DNA from: Ulva prolifera
Taxonomy: Eukaryota > Chlorophyta > Ulvophyceae > Ulvales > Ulvaceae
Direction of reading: 5' to 3'
NCBI GenBank assembly: GCA_023078555.1
Contig: CM041203.1
Coordinates: 1,011,481-1,075,480 of the forward strand
DNA: 64,000 bases
In this document: one piece after another, positions 35,073 through 52,300 of the stretch
Layout: each line of letters begins with the position of its first letter
Position numbering within the stretch: position 1 is the first letter of the stretch
The notes under the pieces: model-generated
Told to the model about the DNA's origin: nothing
Databases searched by the model: none
What the model saw: only the letters and a program-made list of their open reading frames with translations
Program-made: the position numbers and the translations under genes

Positions 35073-36200
35073 ATGGCGGCGACCATAGCTTCCCCATGCT
35101 GCGGCATGCAGCGCCTCATGCATGAAGCGTCGCGGTGCACATCTGAGTCAGGCTCCACGCCGACGACAGTCGATCGCGAAGCGCCTCATGACCAGGGTTC
35201 GCGGCGTGCAGTTAAAACCGAGCGCGTGTCCAAGTGGGTAGAGGCAGCGTGCTCCCAGATCGCGCTGGGAGGGTACTCACATGAGGACTCTGCATCCCAT
35301 CGCCGGAGCTCCATGCACGCGCGCGTCCCCCGGCCTCAGCAGGGCCAGCCGCGGAAGCCCAACAAGAGCAGTCCATGCCGCCACATGCGGCCCTCTGGCG
35401 ACCTTCGCAGCAGCGCCAGCTGTCCTCACAAGGCGCATGCAGCGGCCCCTCACAGCCAACCGCCAGCCGCACACAAGCTCCCCTACGCCCGCCCCCTCAC
35501 GATACCAGAGGTGAATGAGGAAGACGACGGCGGCGGCGGGTTCCCCCTGCCGGTGGTCTCCGAGACGACCGGCCGCTCCTCCTCCCGATGGTCGTCGTCG
35601 CGGCTCTGTGAGCTGGAGAAGCTCCTCAGCGTGGACTCCGACACGTCGCGCACGTCCGACAGCGGCGGCGCCGCGACCACCCAGGCAGCGGACAACACCG
35701 CGGAATCCTGTGTCGTGTTGCGCACGCCGTTCCGCGACGAGCCGCCCCCCTGCCAGGATCGCGAGCTGTCGCCGCTGCGCGGCTGTGGCCACATGCCGCC
35801 CAGCACCTCGATGGGCGTCAAGGAGGTTCCACCGGGCATGCGCAGGGTGTGGACGCCCGCCGCGCTGCCTCTGCTGCACCGCACGCCACTCCCGCATTCG
35901 GAGCGCAATTCGCCAGTCGTCGGCAGCCCGGGCGGTGGGTGCGGCCTGGAGCGGTCGCTGACGTGCTACCCCCGGCACCCAACTGTCGACATGGCCGCGG
36001 TGATGGAGGCCGCCATGCACATGTCGCCATCTTCTGCGGAGCTGGCGAGCAGGTGCCTGCCGTCCGTGACTCTCACAATGCCACCTGCCTCGGTACGGCA
36101 AGGGCGAGGGAGCATGGCGTACAGCCGCATGGGCAGCTGCCCGGGGCCGGTGCCGTACCCCTTGGCGCCGGTGCGCTGTGGGAACATCGCGACAGGGTGA
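35073..36200 (+). CDS. Unknown Ser/Pro-rich protein, single exon
   Basis: An uninterrupted frame from ATG at 35073 to TGA at 36198-36200, 375 residues. GC content and third-position G/C rise sharply from about 35300, as in the other coding exons here, which supports coding. The N-terminal 60 residues include a short helical patch (VSKWVEAACSQIAL); the rest is low-complexity with Ser, Pro, Arg and His, an acidic-Gly patch (EEDDGGGG) and a possible short helix near SRLCELEKLLSVDSD. No domain recognised. Likely a disordered regulatory or scaffold protein; compositionally it resembles the protein at 6276-8892 but I see no shared motif. The start could lie further downstream, for example after the acceptor-like CAG at 35215. 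Confidence 0.55.
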   Translation: MAATIASPCCGMQRLMHEASRCTSESGSTPTTVDREAPHDQGSRRAVKTERVSKWVEAACSQIALGGYSHEDSASHRRSSMHARVPRPQQGQPRKPNKSSPCRHMRPSGDLRSSASCPHKAHAAAPHSQPPAAHKLPYARPLTIPEVNEEDDGGGGFPLPVVSETTGRSSSRWSSSRLCELEKLLSVDSDTSRTSDSGGAATTQAADNTAESCVVLRTPFRDEPPPCQDRELSPLRGCGHMPPSTSMGVKEVPPGMRRVWTPAALPLLHRTPLPHSERNSPVVGSPGGGCGLERSLTCYPRHPTVDMAAVMEAAMHMSPSSAELASRCLPSVTLTMPPASVRQGRGSMAYSRMGSCPGPVPYPLAPVRCGNIATG

Positions 36201-38000
36201 GCGCAGTTGCCAGACGCTTGGCGTCAGATTTTTTTTGGAAATCCTGCACATTTTTTTTCCTGTGTAGTGTGAGGTCGGTTCTGAGTTTGTGAGAGATCAG
36301 GTGTGACAGAGTCTCAGCAATAACGTGTACGTAGGATGAAGATTTTGCCTGTGATGTGAGCTCACGTAGTTGCCACCGATTTTTGAATTCTTGTGTTCCT
36401 CGTTGGCGTGGTAGGGTTAGCTAGGTGTGATGCGGAGTGCTCTTCTGGCCACTGATTGTCAAGCAAGTCAAGCAATCGGTGCCTGAAGTCATTCGAGCAC
36501 TCCGCGGACTGAAGACTGAATAGAAGAGGCGTATGGCGGGCTTGTGTACCATAACCAAACCGCAGCTTGGATTGAGGCCGCCAACGCGTCATATATAAGC
36601 GTAAAGCACCATGAGTGATGTTGCTGTAACACTTGCAGCATCTCAACCATGTATGTCTGGTTTCGGATTGCGTGTGTCAAGGTGTGCGCTGCGGTGGGAG
36701 TAGCCGAGGACACTGGCGAACCTGTGACGGTGTGCATTGCATGGTGCGTGACATTTCGTCGCTCCCGTAATTCAGAGGAGCTGAGGACAGGTTGTGCTGT
36801 TGATGGCATCTTGCAAAACGAGTATGATATAGAGAACCATGCAGATGTTGTTTACCACTCAATCAAATCCAACGACAGTACAGCGATGCTCTGCCATGCT
36901 GCACAGAATTCCAGGGTATCACTCACACCTGCAACCGACTATGGCTGGAACGCGGGTGTAGCATTGTGTAGAGCGAATCGCATCAGCTGGTTCTGCAGGC
37001 ACCGTGTCATGGTGGAGGACACAGTGGCACTGCGTCTTGCACATCGCCTTGCCCTGTGCGCCTTGCCTTGTCTCTCGCAGTGCACAGGCACCAGGTGAAG
37101 CTGTGCAACGCCTCGAAGGTGCCACCTGCCTATCTGTGTCCTTAAACAACAGAGCACAGTGCACCAGGCCGGGCCTTGCAGTCAACATTGATGCAGGCAC
37201 CACCATGGCCTCAGTACCATCTGCAATTGCTCCACGCGGTCTGCTTGAACTGTTTGCATGCGCCTGTGGCATGTGACACGTGCGATCGGGCTGTGCCACG
37301 CCCAGTGAGTGCGCCCTGAACGTTGTTATTAAGTTTGCCCGTGCCTGAGTTGCCCAGGTTCAGGCTAAAAACCAAGGCCACAGCACAGCTGATGCCGCCG
37401 TCTACAGCCTAGGACAGCTCAAGCCCCTGCCTGGCATGGTACACCGCAATGCTGATTGAGAGACTGTCTTGAGAAATTGAGCAGTCAACCTTGTGGGCTG
37501 GTGGCTCGAGGTGACTGGAAGCACCCGAGGACTTGCAACCCAGACTCAAAGCCCAGGCGCACTCTAGCTTGATATGTTATCAGGTACCTGGCCGTGCTGT
37601 GTGGTCGCCTGTGGTGAGGCCGCCTTCTTTGATGTTGTGGTGGTAACACCTCAGCTTGATGCCATGCTGGAGTGCTGCCTGGCTGCGGACGGCCAGCGTG
37701 ATAGGGTGAAGGTGTTGCTCGGCTGTCCCCCTCTCATAGGGAATCAACGAGCCCATTGGTGCCTGCTCAGGTGATGAGACCCCCCTGGACATTGCAGCCT
37801 CCGCTCCCCGCAGGAGGCACCTGTGGGCCCGATGCGCGCCGGAGTCCGGTCGACCCCTCGGTCGACGGGCGATACACGTGGCCGGACAGCGTCGGCGGGC
37901 AGAACCAACAAAACACCATGGTGGGGCGGCATCCGGCTGTCATGTGGGGGAGGCTGAGCGTACAGGTGGGACTTGGCCGGGGACTATTACACCACAAAGA

Positions 38001-38082
38001 GGTCCCGTTAATTCGGAGTTGTCAATGTCCAATAGGATACAGCTCAGTACATTCAGATTTACTTTACTTTACTTTACTTTAC
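38001..38082 (+). repeat. Dispersed short repeat, copy 1
   Basis: Begins GGTCCCGTTAATTC, contains TCAATGTCCAATAGGATAC and ends in TTTAC tandem units (about four). See copies 2 to 5. Confidence 0.85.
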
Positions 38083-38227
38083 ACAGCAGTGCATGGCTCA
38101 CATGCTGCAGGGGGCACCTGTGTGGTACAAGGACGAAGCCGGAGTGGCCGGCAGCACCGCCAGGGCAGCGCACAAGCACTAAATGGTACAACCGCCACTG
38201 ACAGCACGGAGTGGTATCGGCATGTGT

Positions 38228-38304
38228 GGTCCCATTCACTCGGATTTTTCAATGTCCAGTAGGATACGGCTCAGTGAATTCAGACTTGCTTTGCAAAGCA
38301 AAGC
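38228..38304 (+). repeat. Dispersed short repeat, copy 2 (diverged)
   Basis: Same order of blocks as copy 1 (GGTCCC, TCAATGTCC, AGGATACGGCTCAGTGAATTC) but the TTTAC tail is replaced by a CTTTGCAAAGCAAAG stretch. Confidence 0.75.
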
Positions 38305-39077
38305 ATGCTTTACGGAGGCACATTTGTGTGTGGCTTAACAACTGCTGTGCGTGCAGCCCCCTGCAGCCCCCTGACAATGGTGCTGTGGCACTGCGCCTGT
38401 GGCCATGGGGCTCGCGCTAGCTAGCTCGTACGAAGTTTCATAATTTGACCCTGCCCGGATGTACGTCCTGTAGGCAGTGCGATGGCTGACCGCGCTGCAG
38501 CGGTGTGGGATGTTGCCACTGCTCCTGTGCGTGTGTGCCATACACACAATGACTGGGCGGAGCCCCTGAAGACGCGATCATCATGATCTCAAGCCATCCC
38601 GAACACAAAGTCTCGAGAATTGGCCGCCCATGTATCGCGGAGATGATCATCTCTATTCGAACCACCATCGTACCCTGCAGGTGCGTTGCTGATAGGTTGC
38701 CTCTCTGTGAAGCACGCTCCGGGCTGGCAATGCATGATAGGCTAAGAATCAGATTCATAGCATTTGCTGGTTCTGTCGTGAGTCCGAAGCGAGATCGGGT
38801 ATCTATGTGCTATGATGCCTGGGGTGCATGCATGCATATGGGGTGAACAGTTGTTGCGGAACCAGATGCGCGGGGCCCTCGCGAGGTCAGCGCCGCTCTC
38901 GCTGCAGTTTCCTGTAGCCGCAGGAATTTGCCACATTGTCTTATACGCTGTGCACCGTGTGGCATGTCATCGTGGGGCGAAGGTGCTGGTCCACTTGACC
39001 AGTTTGAATGTGCCCGCCGCAGTCAGAAGTCGAGGGCGTGACTGCGCAGCGCATCGGGACGTCCTAGAGCAGATACC

Positions 39078-43975
<4,898 letters not shown>

Positions 43976-44010
43976 ACGGTGTCATGGTGTGTGGGTGTGT
44001 ACGAGGTCAG

Positions 44011-44015
44011 TGTAA
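44011..44015 (+). other. Candidate poly(A) signal TGTAA (NO66)
   Basis: TGTAA 36 bases after the NO66 stop, between the convergent genes, so both 3' UTRs must be short or overlap. Confidence 0.5.
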
Positions 44016-44086
44016 GGTCACACTTGCTTCCTCGGACTGTGCCATGCATCGGAATCAACAACTCTTTACAATACGTGCTGGCATCG

Positions 44087-45919
44087 TCACTCTTGTGGCT
44101 GTGGAATAGTGACGTGAGCCAGCACCACGGGCAGTTCTGAAAACGGGGTCATCACAACATCCCACGGCGCAAGGACGGTGAACTGTGACCCAACATGCAC
44201 TCCGACATGTTTCTCGGCAGAATGATCAAAGAACACAAAGGCTTGGGAGGCCTCCTCCAGGATGCGGCTCGCAGCGGCGTCTTCCGATGAACTGTCTGTG
44301 CAGGCCGTCCCTTCGGCACCAGCTTGTTCTCGGTCCCTGGTGCCGCCTTGGCTTGCCAGCCTCACGTTCTCAACATCGCAGAGCAGCTTGACGAGCTGGC
44401 CTTCGAAGGCTGGCTCACACACTGTCTGGAAGCGTAGGTGTGGGACACCCTCCAGCTCAGACGCTGTCATGCGCAGCCCCGCTTCCTGGCGATGCCTCAA
44501 GGACTCCTGTACTCTCGCCAGCTCAGCTTGAGCCAGAGGACTGACTTGCATAGGTCGAGTGACCCAAGTGGAGTGCCTGGGATGTGGAAGCAAGCATCGG
44601 CTGCATACACAATGCATGCAGCTCACAATGCAGACACACAGATGGTCGCACCAGCTCATCTTCGAGCTTCTGCTGCATTCCTCCTGATTTGTCCTTCTGC
44701 CTCTTGGGCTTGGGAGCCGTTGGTGTGAACAGGGAGCTGGGTTTGTCCTGCACTTCAGCCTGTCTGCAGCATGCCCCGAGGCCCAACAGTGCATGGCGGC
44801 AGATCATGGCGTGAGCATATGACATTGTGTTGGAATCCTGACCTGTTTCGGGATGCCAGCAAACAGATCAGCGTGTGTGCGCTGGCGAGTGTCTCCAGAT
44901 CCGCCGGGCAGACACTGCGGCATGGCATCACGGCCGGATTGCAAAGCAGTCTGCACTGCCATAGCGCCCGGTAGTTTCCTCACGCTTGGTTGATGGCCCG
45001 TTTTGCCGCCAGCAGATCGGCTGCTTTGCAGTCGTGACGCGGGTGTGCGACTGGGATTCCTGTGGTTGCTCCCAGGCATGAGCATGGGTGTGGCTGAACT
45101 CAAGCAGGGTGTGGTGGCTGGAGCAACTGCTTTGCATCTCAGACCGTCGATTGGAGTGGTACAGTCTACAAGGCTAGCCTGTGGCGTCATTGCTAGAGTT
45201 AGTCTTGGGCACGGAGTTTCTGGCACGTCACAGCCAGCTGGCGTGCCAGGCAAGTCATCGGGAGTGGGCAGTGGCCGTTTGGCGAGCAGCTTTGACATGG
45301 TCATGCCAGTAGGCGGTGCCTTGAGGCTGCGAAGCTGGGACCGTGGTGCACTTTTGAGCAGTCCCATGTGTGGGGACGCTTCATGCTGCAGCCCAGCAAC
45401 TGGTGTGCTGTTCGCTGCAAGATTCAGGCCTTGCTGAGCCACCAAGGCGACGGGAGGAGATCTTGAACATGATCCGGATTCCATAGCAGAACTTGGAGTT
45501 CGCTGTGCTGGCTGTGGTGTAGAGCTGACTCCTTTGAGCAAGGCAGCCATGGACCTGGCGTCGACATGCTTTGCAGGGACACCCGTCCCCCCCAACGTGC
45601 GCAAGCTAGCATTGGTCTTCTTCTTGCTGGGACCCCGCATCTTTGCTGACAGCGTGAAGCTTCGGGGCACTTCGCGCTGGCCTGGTCTTGGATGTGGAGG
45701 CAAGCTGTCCTTTGGTCGTGCGTCTGAAAGCTCATTGACCGTATCATCTCTATCAGCTCCTGAGACATCTGGAACTAGCTGCAGCTCTGAACGACTTGCG
45801 TTCGCTTCCTTGGCCGGCTGCGGTGCTGGTGCCGAGCGATCTTCCTCATAGCCAGGACCTAAGGACCACACAACCCTCGCACGATCTCCATCAAAGTGAT
45901 CGCCAAAGTCTCCTTGCAT
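44087..45919 (-). CDS. Unknown Ser/Pro/Lys-rich protein, convergent with NO66
   Basis: No family recognised. Proposed start is the ATG whose first base is 45919 (MQGDFGDHFDGD). Exon 45919-44843 (phase 0, 359 residues) is acidic at first, then basic and rich in Ser, Thr, Pro with many TP and SP sites (for example PLPTPDDLPGTPAG, DVPETPCPRLTLAMTPQ), typical of a CDK-regulated disordered nuclear protein. Exon 44747-44652 adds a Lys-rich patch (PTAPKPKRQKDKSGG). A final exon ending at stop 44087 encodes a folded-looking domain (helix LAQAELARVQESLRHRQEAG, then beta-rich HVGVHVGSQFTVLAPWDVV). The junction into that last exon could not be placed in frame. It ends 111 bases from the NO66 stop. The SP/TP richness suggests cell-cycle or chromatin function, which is inference only. 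Confidence 0.55.
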
Positions 45920-46856
45920 CGATTGTTTGCAGTTCACCTCTGCTACATATGGACAAGCACCGCCCGACCAGCGCTGCGTTCACGGACATACCAGCGCACA
46001 CCTAGGATCATAGACGGTGACAGTCTGGCGGTGCCGGCTAAGTTGCACAAGCTAGTCTACATTTTGAACAGGTTACAAGCGATGCCGACTTCGTGACGTC
46101 CAGAAACGCCCAACGGCAAAATGTACGTTGAGGAACGCGTCCGTGCAGCACCGAAGAACCGAAGCTGCATTAAACTGCGGGTGCCAGTCTATGCCAGTGA
46201 ATATAGCATCGATGGCAATTCAATTAAGGGACGGCCTGCTTGCGAACGGTGGCCAGACACCTTGCGTCCTTGCACACCCTCTTCCAATGGTGCCACGTCA
46301 TGACTCATGACGCACGCCTGCTTCAGGTCAGCCAAGCGCGTACAGACCTGCCAGGAACCCCTTCATCACCTCTGCGTGGGATCTGATCCCAAATATATCG
46401 CATGCGGGTATCGACGCCGCAGTCACCATTTCACCACTCTGATCACAATTGCATTAATGCAATTGAATCGCTACGTAAGCTCCATGCATTCCATTCAGGA
46501 CAGGCGTGTGCGAAAGTAGTAACCCGAGAACTGGCGAATCCGGCTCGCAGGCGCAAGCTAGCCCTTTCGTCAGATGCAGCCATTGGAGCGCGGATGCAGG
46601 CGTGTGCTACAACTACAGCCCCCAGCGCAGGACCCTGCAGCCTCTGGCCACCTGTGCATGCATGCATGGTTCGGTCAGGCGGATGCCCAGTGGCATTGCC
46701 CACCCCTTCCCCTCCCCCTCCCTCGATTTCCCCTCACATCCCGAACATGCACTTGTCAGGCTGAGTATGTCTCCAGCCTAGTGGTAGGTGAGTCGGTACA
46801 TTACAAAGAAGGGATCGTCGACGCATCTCCTAGCATGCTATACTGCAGGATACAGC

Positions 46857-46890
46857 AGGATACGGCTCAGTAAATTCAAGTTTACCTTAC
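46857..46890 (+). repeat. Dispersed short repeat, copy 4 (3' part only)
   Basis: Only the block AGGATACGGCTCAGTAAATT plus a degenerate TTTACCTTAC tail remains; the 5' half is missing, as in a 5'-truncated retrocopy. Confidence 0.7.
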
Positions 46891-47482
46891 GCACATGCGG
46901 TGTCCCCAAGCTGCTTGCTGCAAGTTTCACCAAGACCGCCTAGGCCTGTAGCCCCAAGCTTGCAGCCCCGGCATGCATTCAATGGGGCAGCAGCATGGGC
47001 GTTTCAACAAATTTGTGCAGCCACACACCACGACGGCATGGGAGCATCGCACATTCCAGTCATTCGCAGATATCGGCCTTGCGCAGCCCGTAAATGTTCA
47101 TATCAGCAGTCGTGGTCAAATTTAACACATGACGAAGTGGGCCCAGCACGCCGTATCAACCAGTCCGGCCTGGGGCGTGGCCTAGCTATAGGCTCGAAGA
47201 GTACGGCGGACACCTGACCGGTGCCTGTTAAATCAGCTTGGTGCGGCTGCGGGACGTATTGCGGTCTGCATGGCAAAAATTGAGGCGGCGGGGCGGGAAG
47301 CGCCGCGAAACCAGCAAGCAGCGCAAGGACACAACCCAGCAACCCGGCGCATCGCACCCACAGCCACAGTCGCAACCAGCGCACGCATAACACCCCCATA
47401 TTCCGGCGTGTGTATGCCGGTGTCGGCGCAGGCTACAATGGCTATGGGGTGCCAATGCCGACTCAAGATTGGGTACTGTGTA

Positions 47483-47564
47483 GTAAAGTAAGTTAAATCT
47501 GAATTTACTGACCCGTATCCTATTGGACATTGACAACTCTGAGTTAACGGGACCCCATATGCCG
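47483..47564 (-). repeat. Dispersed short repeat, copy 5 (inverted)
   Basis: Read on the minus strand it starts CGGCATATG, then GGTCCCGTTAACTC, TCAATGTCCAATAGGATAC and ends in TTTAACTTACTTTAC. Close to copies 1 and 3. Confidence 0.85.
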
Positions 47565-49316
47565 ATGTAGTGACCACGTGATCAAATGGGCCCCAGTTCG
47601 GAGGCAGGGGGGCTGGGGGCACGCAGGGGCGGGTGGCTCACTGGAGGTCCGCATTGGGAGCCATCAGGCTGACATGCTGTTGGCGGAGCTCTGAAGTCAT
47701 TATTGCTATGGCTCCCGCCCCAGCGTGCTAGAAGGCGGTGCCGTGAGCTGCCACAAGGCGGTGCCGTGAGCTGCCACAGACAAGGACGCCTGTGAGTCCG
47801 TGGCTGCTTGTGGCACGATGCCATTATAGAGTGTCTCCTCGGGGCATGGGGCCAGTGTGGTGTGGTCTGTGATCCAGTCTGTGGTGTTCACTTAATTGCG
47901 TGTTCTGCAGTGGTGGAGTAGTGGCGACAGCCTGCTTGCATTTGATGTGCCCGCCAGCTTGCTTTTGTTGGTTGCCTTGGCCGCATGTGACACAAACTAC
48001 AATAGCTCGGGCCGTTGTGTTTCGCCGTATATGGAGTTTCTTCTGTCTTGTAGTGGACGGTTCGCCTCAGTGCAGTGGTCATTCAGTCGCAGGGCACTGC
48101 AGCGTGATGTCGCTGCAGCGTCATCTGCTCAAATCAGATACACGTGGACTCCGAACTGCGTGACACAGCTGGCTCTCTGTCACCAGTACGCAGCCTTAGC
48201 TTCACCGTTCGACCTGTGGTCTAGTCTCAGATTACATGCTCCCATTCTGGCGATCGAAAATTTTAGAGCATCCGCTGCTGCTTTGCATCTCAAGCGCATT
48301 ACATAACCAGGAATATCGAACATCGGAACACCGCGGCGGTCGGTATCGCCTCACCAGACCTGCAGCTGGAAGTGAAAGCTTGACGAGTTGACCGGCGTGC
48401 CTGCGGCAGTTCAAGTCAGCAGCGACCACGACACTGCGGAACCAATGCCACACGGGGCACTGAATGTGGAATAAATGATTGCCACTTGCCATGTCCAGGT
48501 CTGCGCTGCGCGTAGGTCTCACATGTGAGCGCTTGGCTAGATGGAGACGGCAATGAAGTGGATTGGGCAGGGACTGCGTTTGGCGAAGGCACACTACAGA
48601 GCGCGCGCGCCAAAGCTACGCTTGAACATTACGATGACTTTCTGACATCATGAGTACCATTCGTGGGTGTCCGGTCAGAAGGCAGGCATCACTACTGAAA
48701 ACAGCACCTTGCGACGCGCTCACTCACGGGACTGACATATTCCACGCGGGCAAGCAAGAGCAAGTAGACGGCCTGGGAAATCGGTGCACAATCATGCGTC
48801 TCGGCCCAGCGCGATCGCGACTCGGGGATGCCCTCATCAACTCTACCTAGGAACGGCCACCAAGGCCCCGTCGGTAATGCATTCAGCTGCTGTGCACTGA
48901 ACAAACATTGCTGATGCTGTCCCACCAGACTAAGCAAGCGTCGCCCCGGCTGAAGTTGTCACTGCTGGTTTGCTGATGTAACTTCATTCTAACTGCATAG
49001 CCATCGTGACTGTGCGGCAGATGTACGCTTTCCGAGTAAATGGCACTGATACGTGACGCAGGTACGGCTGGCGCGCTAGTGCGGAGGCAACATTGTCGAT
49101 GTCAAGTATTTGTAAAGGTGAATCAAGAAATATCGTTCCAGCACCTTGCCGGATGTCTTGCTGTGGCGTCCAACTGCAGCGTCCGTGCATCACCAGATGC
49201 TTTGGGGCAGTTGTACAGGAGTCTGCACGTGTGCAGTTTGCGTGCAGAATATTGATAAGGTCCGAAATTAGCATGATGCCACAGGCTCCGTGTTGGTAGT
49301 GCAGTCGGGTAAAAGG

Positions 49317-52300
49317 ATGCAAGCCGATGACAAGCTTAAGTTCCTACGGAACCAGAGTCGCAGTGAACAGGAACGGGTCCTCCGAGCAGATCTGAACCGG
49401 AGACCTGACCTCCTGTGGCAGGTGTGTGTGCAGATACTTCTATTTTTCACTGCTCACACGTTGACATGAGATCAGTAGAGTTTGAACAGCAGGACTGCAC
49501 ACCGTGCGTTCGCTCCACGTCGCATCTACACGGTACAACAGCACATTTGTCGCCATTTGCAACATGCGACATGGTACATTGAGGCTTGGTGTATTGGCTT
49601 TCGAACGCGGTCGTCTACGTGCGCTCTCCCAGCGCAGCAGCTGGTCGAGCAGCGGTGCCTGGCAGCACTGCAACAGGGCATATGTAACGATTACACGAGG
49701 CTCTGAGCTACACTTCGGAGCTCTGCAGGAAAATCCACCTCGTGTGCTCGCGTACAAGCCTTCAGCTGTTCATCAGTATGGCTGGATCCCTTTCAATCCG
49801 TTCAACACACGCAACTTCAAGGCGACTGTCTTCAGCTCCCCTTTGCTCAATATCCAGTCCGTCGTCCTGGTGGCCTGGGCAGCTTTTCTCCATGGCACAG
49901 GTTGCTGGGTGGACCCATATGACGCGAGGGCATTCCTGAAAATCTGGGGCACTGTCTTTGCAGGTACAGTGTCCACCCCCTAGATTCATGTGCTGTCCCC
50001 ACCCCCAACAGTGTTGCAACCTGACTCTCTTGCAGGTGCTGTGTTCAACCTCGCCACAATCGTCGTATTCATCCTCGGTCTGTTTACCACTCTGGTGATC
50101 AACCGGTGGTGGTCCCTCAGAACTGCTCGTGCGCCCCCTCACCACGCCTGAAACACCCCAATGCGGTGCCCAAAAAGCGCATGCATCTCACCAGAGGACC
50201 GTGCTGCAGACGCCAAGCTCGTGTCAGCCTCTCTCGACCTGACGATCATGGTTGCACACAGCATCCGGGATGCCCAGGACTTTAAGAACCCTCGGGTCAT
50301 GGCAGCCCGGAAAGAGCTCGTCCGCCTCATTAACCTCGCTCACATCCTCGTCTGCATCTCTGGAGACGGTGCCAACCATGTCTTTGCGCAGCGCCCCATC
50401 GTCAAGTGCGCCCCCCTGCACACAGCCACCTTGGCTGTGCCACCTGCTCCTCAGCAACCACCCCCACAGCCACAGCCACACTCACGCCAGCGCACCAGTC
50501 ACACTAAGCCCCGCATTTTGCTCTACTGGGTAGTAGACATCGCTTATGTGGCGGCCCCGGGGCGTCCCATGCAGCCGGTCCACATGCGGATTCACTTCCG
50601 CCATTGCCCATGCAAGTAAAGCTGTGGAGCTGCTGCGGCGACAGCGTGCACCGCCACTGCCACACACCATCACCTGTGCTGTGCGCTTGATTGAGCGCCG
50701 CACGCTGTCATCGCCTCGCAGGCCACACATTCCTCACTCATTCCCCTCTGGACGACGCCAGAACCCCGCATCAGTGCGGCGTGATACCCTAAACATCACA
50801 GCATGCCGCCCAGCATGCTGCCCAGCACACAGCGTGCCATGTCACCCCGCAGCTCAGCGCCCGCCCCGCCGCCGCACGGCAGCACCCCTCAGGCGATGCA
50901 CCAGGCACGCCCACACCTGGCCAAGACTGCTCGCCCCACGCATGGGCCGCATGCATGCAGGGCGTTTGAGCGGCTGTTCGAGCAGGGCGGCAGCGCGCGG
51001 CGCAACAGCGACGACTACCACTTTGGCCGCCACATGGGCGCCCTTGGGTTCCAGACGCTGAACAAGTACGGCCTCGTGAACGCGGACGAGTGGCAGACGA
51101 TCCTCACGAACGACGCGTACGGGATGCCCCGCTACGTGACCGTCATGTACTGGGTCGAGGTCGGCCCCCACCCCCCCGGCTCTCACCCTCTGTCCTGTGA
51201 TCCTGGCGTGCTGTGGCCTGTGCTTGTGTGAGTGCATGGTCAGACCTTGTCCTTTGTCCTGGTGTCCCACCATGCTGTGACACGTGCTCGTATGAGTCAC
51301 CGCGCGGAGCTCGCATCTGGTTCGCGTCCTCTGGTGCGGTCTGTGGCGTTCTGTCATGCAATGTCCCGTGCTCGTGTGGTTTGTTCCTTGCGTCGTCTGC
51401 CGGAATCAGTCAGCATGTGTGTAAGGGATCAGGGGAGAGCGCCCGCTGGTGCCGCCCACGCTTCCCGCCACCACATAGATGAAGCTCCTCGGTGCACACA
51501 GCATGTGTCTAGGTGTCTCAAGCAAGTCCACTAGTCATCCGCCGGCCGTGCGTGGTGTTGGCGCTGCCAGGCAGAAGCACCACTGCTGCTGCCAGTGCTG
51601 CTGCGTGGAAGCACAAGCCCGGATTTGCCTTCGCGCACACTGCATGCATGCACTCGGCCGCAGGCGCACGCACGAGCGTGGCTGTGGCGTGCAGGCGCTG
51701 CTGCACCAGTGCCGCGCGTCGGAGTACATGCTGACGCCGCAGCAGATGCTGCCGCCGATGCTCGCCAAGGTGTCGACGATCGTCGACAACGCGTCCACGA
51801 TCTTCACCTTCCTGCGCTCCCAGCTGCCCTTCCCCTACGTGCACCTCGTCTCCTTCACCGTCCACTTCTACCTCTTCTTCTGGGCCACCTACATGGGCAT
51901 GCTGCTGCACACGGGCATCCCCGACGGCACGGTCACGCAGGCCGCGACCACGCAGCCCCTCAGCGTCGGCACCGCCGCAGACGACGCCTGGGTGCGCCTC
52001 CTCGCCCCCTCCCACACAGTCACACTGAACCTCCCTGCATATCTCGTGGTAAGCGTGCACTTGGGCAGGGGTAGTGGGGTTTCTTCTGGAGGTCCGCTGC
52101 TGTCAGTGTCAGCGTGAGTGATGGCCTGGCATCCGCACCCGGACGCCCACGGGAGTGACGGACTGCGTGCGGAGGCTGCCGCAGAAGCTGTGGGGGTGCA
52201 TGTGCATGCATGCCGTCTCTGCGCTGACGGGGCGAGGCTGTGCTGTGCTATGATTCCTGTACAGCCATGACCTTTGTGGAACACACATGCCCCTCGTGCA

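Larger units (their letters stand above)
36201..39077. other. Spacer with dispersed repeat copies, no confident gene
   Basis: Holds two copies of the TTTAC-tailed repeat (38001-38082 and 38228-38304). A 149-residue frame from ATG 36650 to 37098 (+) has fairly normal composition but no recognisable fold, no GC rise and no splice support; treated as unproven. Confidence 0.45.
45920..49316. other. Spacer with two repeat copies, no confident gene
   Basis: Contains partial repeat copy 4 and inverted copy 5. A frame at 47911-48306 (+), preceded by an acceptor-like TTCTGCAG, has a hydrophobic start (SLLAFDVPASLLLLVALAAC) and normal composition but no partner exon; recorded as possible only. Confidence 0.45.

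Noticed and set aside
36650..37098. 149-codon + strand frame with genuine ATG
   Set aside because: Codon use does not match the coding exons here and no domain or splice partner is seen; left as a note under the spacer.
47900..48306. Hydrophobic + strand frame as a membrane protein gene
   Set aside because: Single isolated exon-like frame, no start and no recognisable family.
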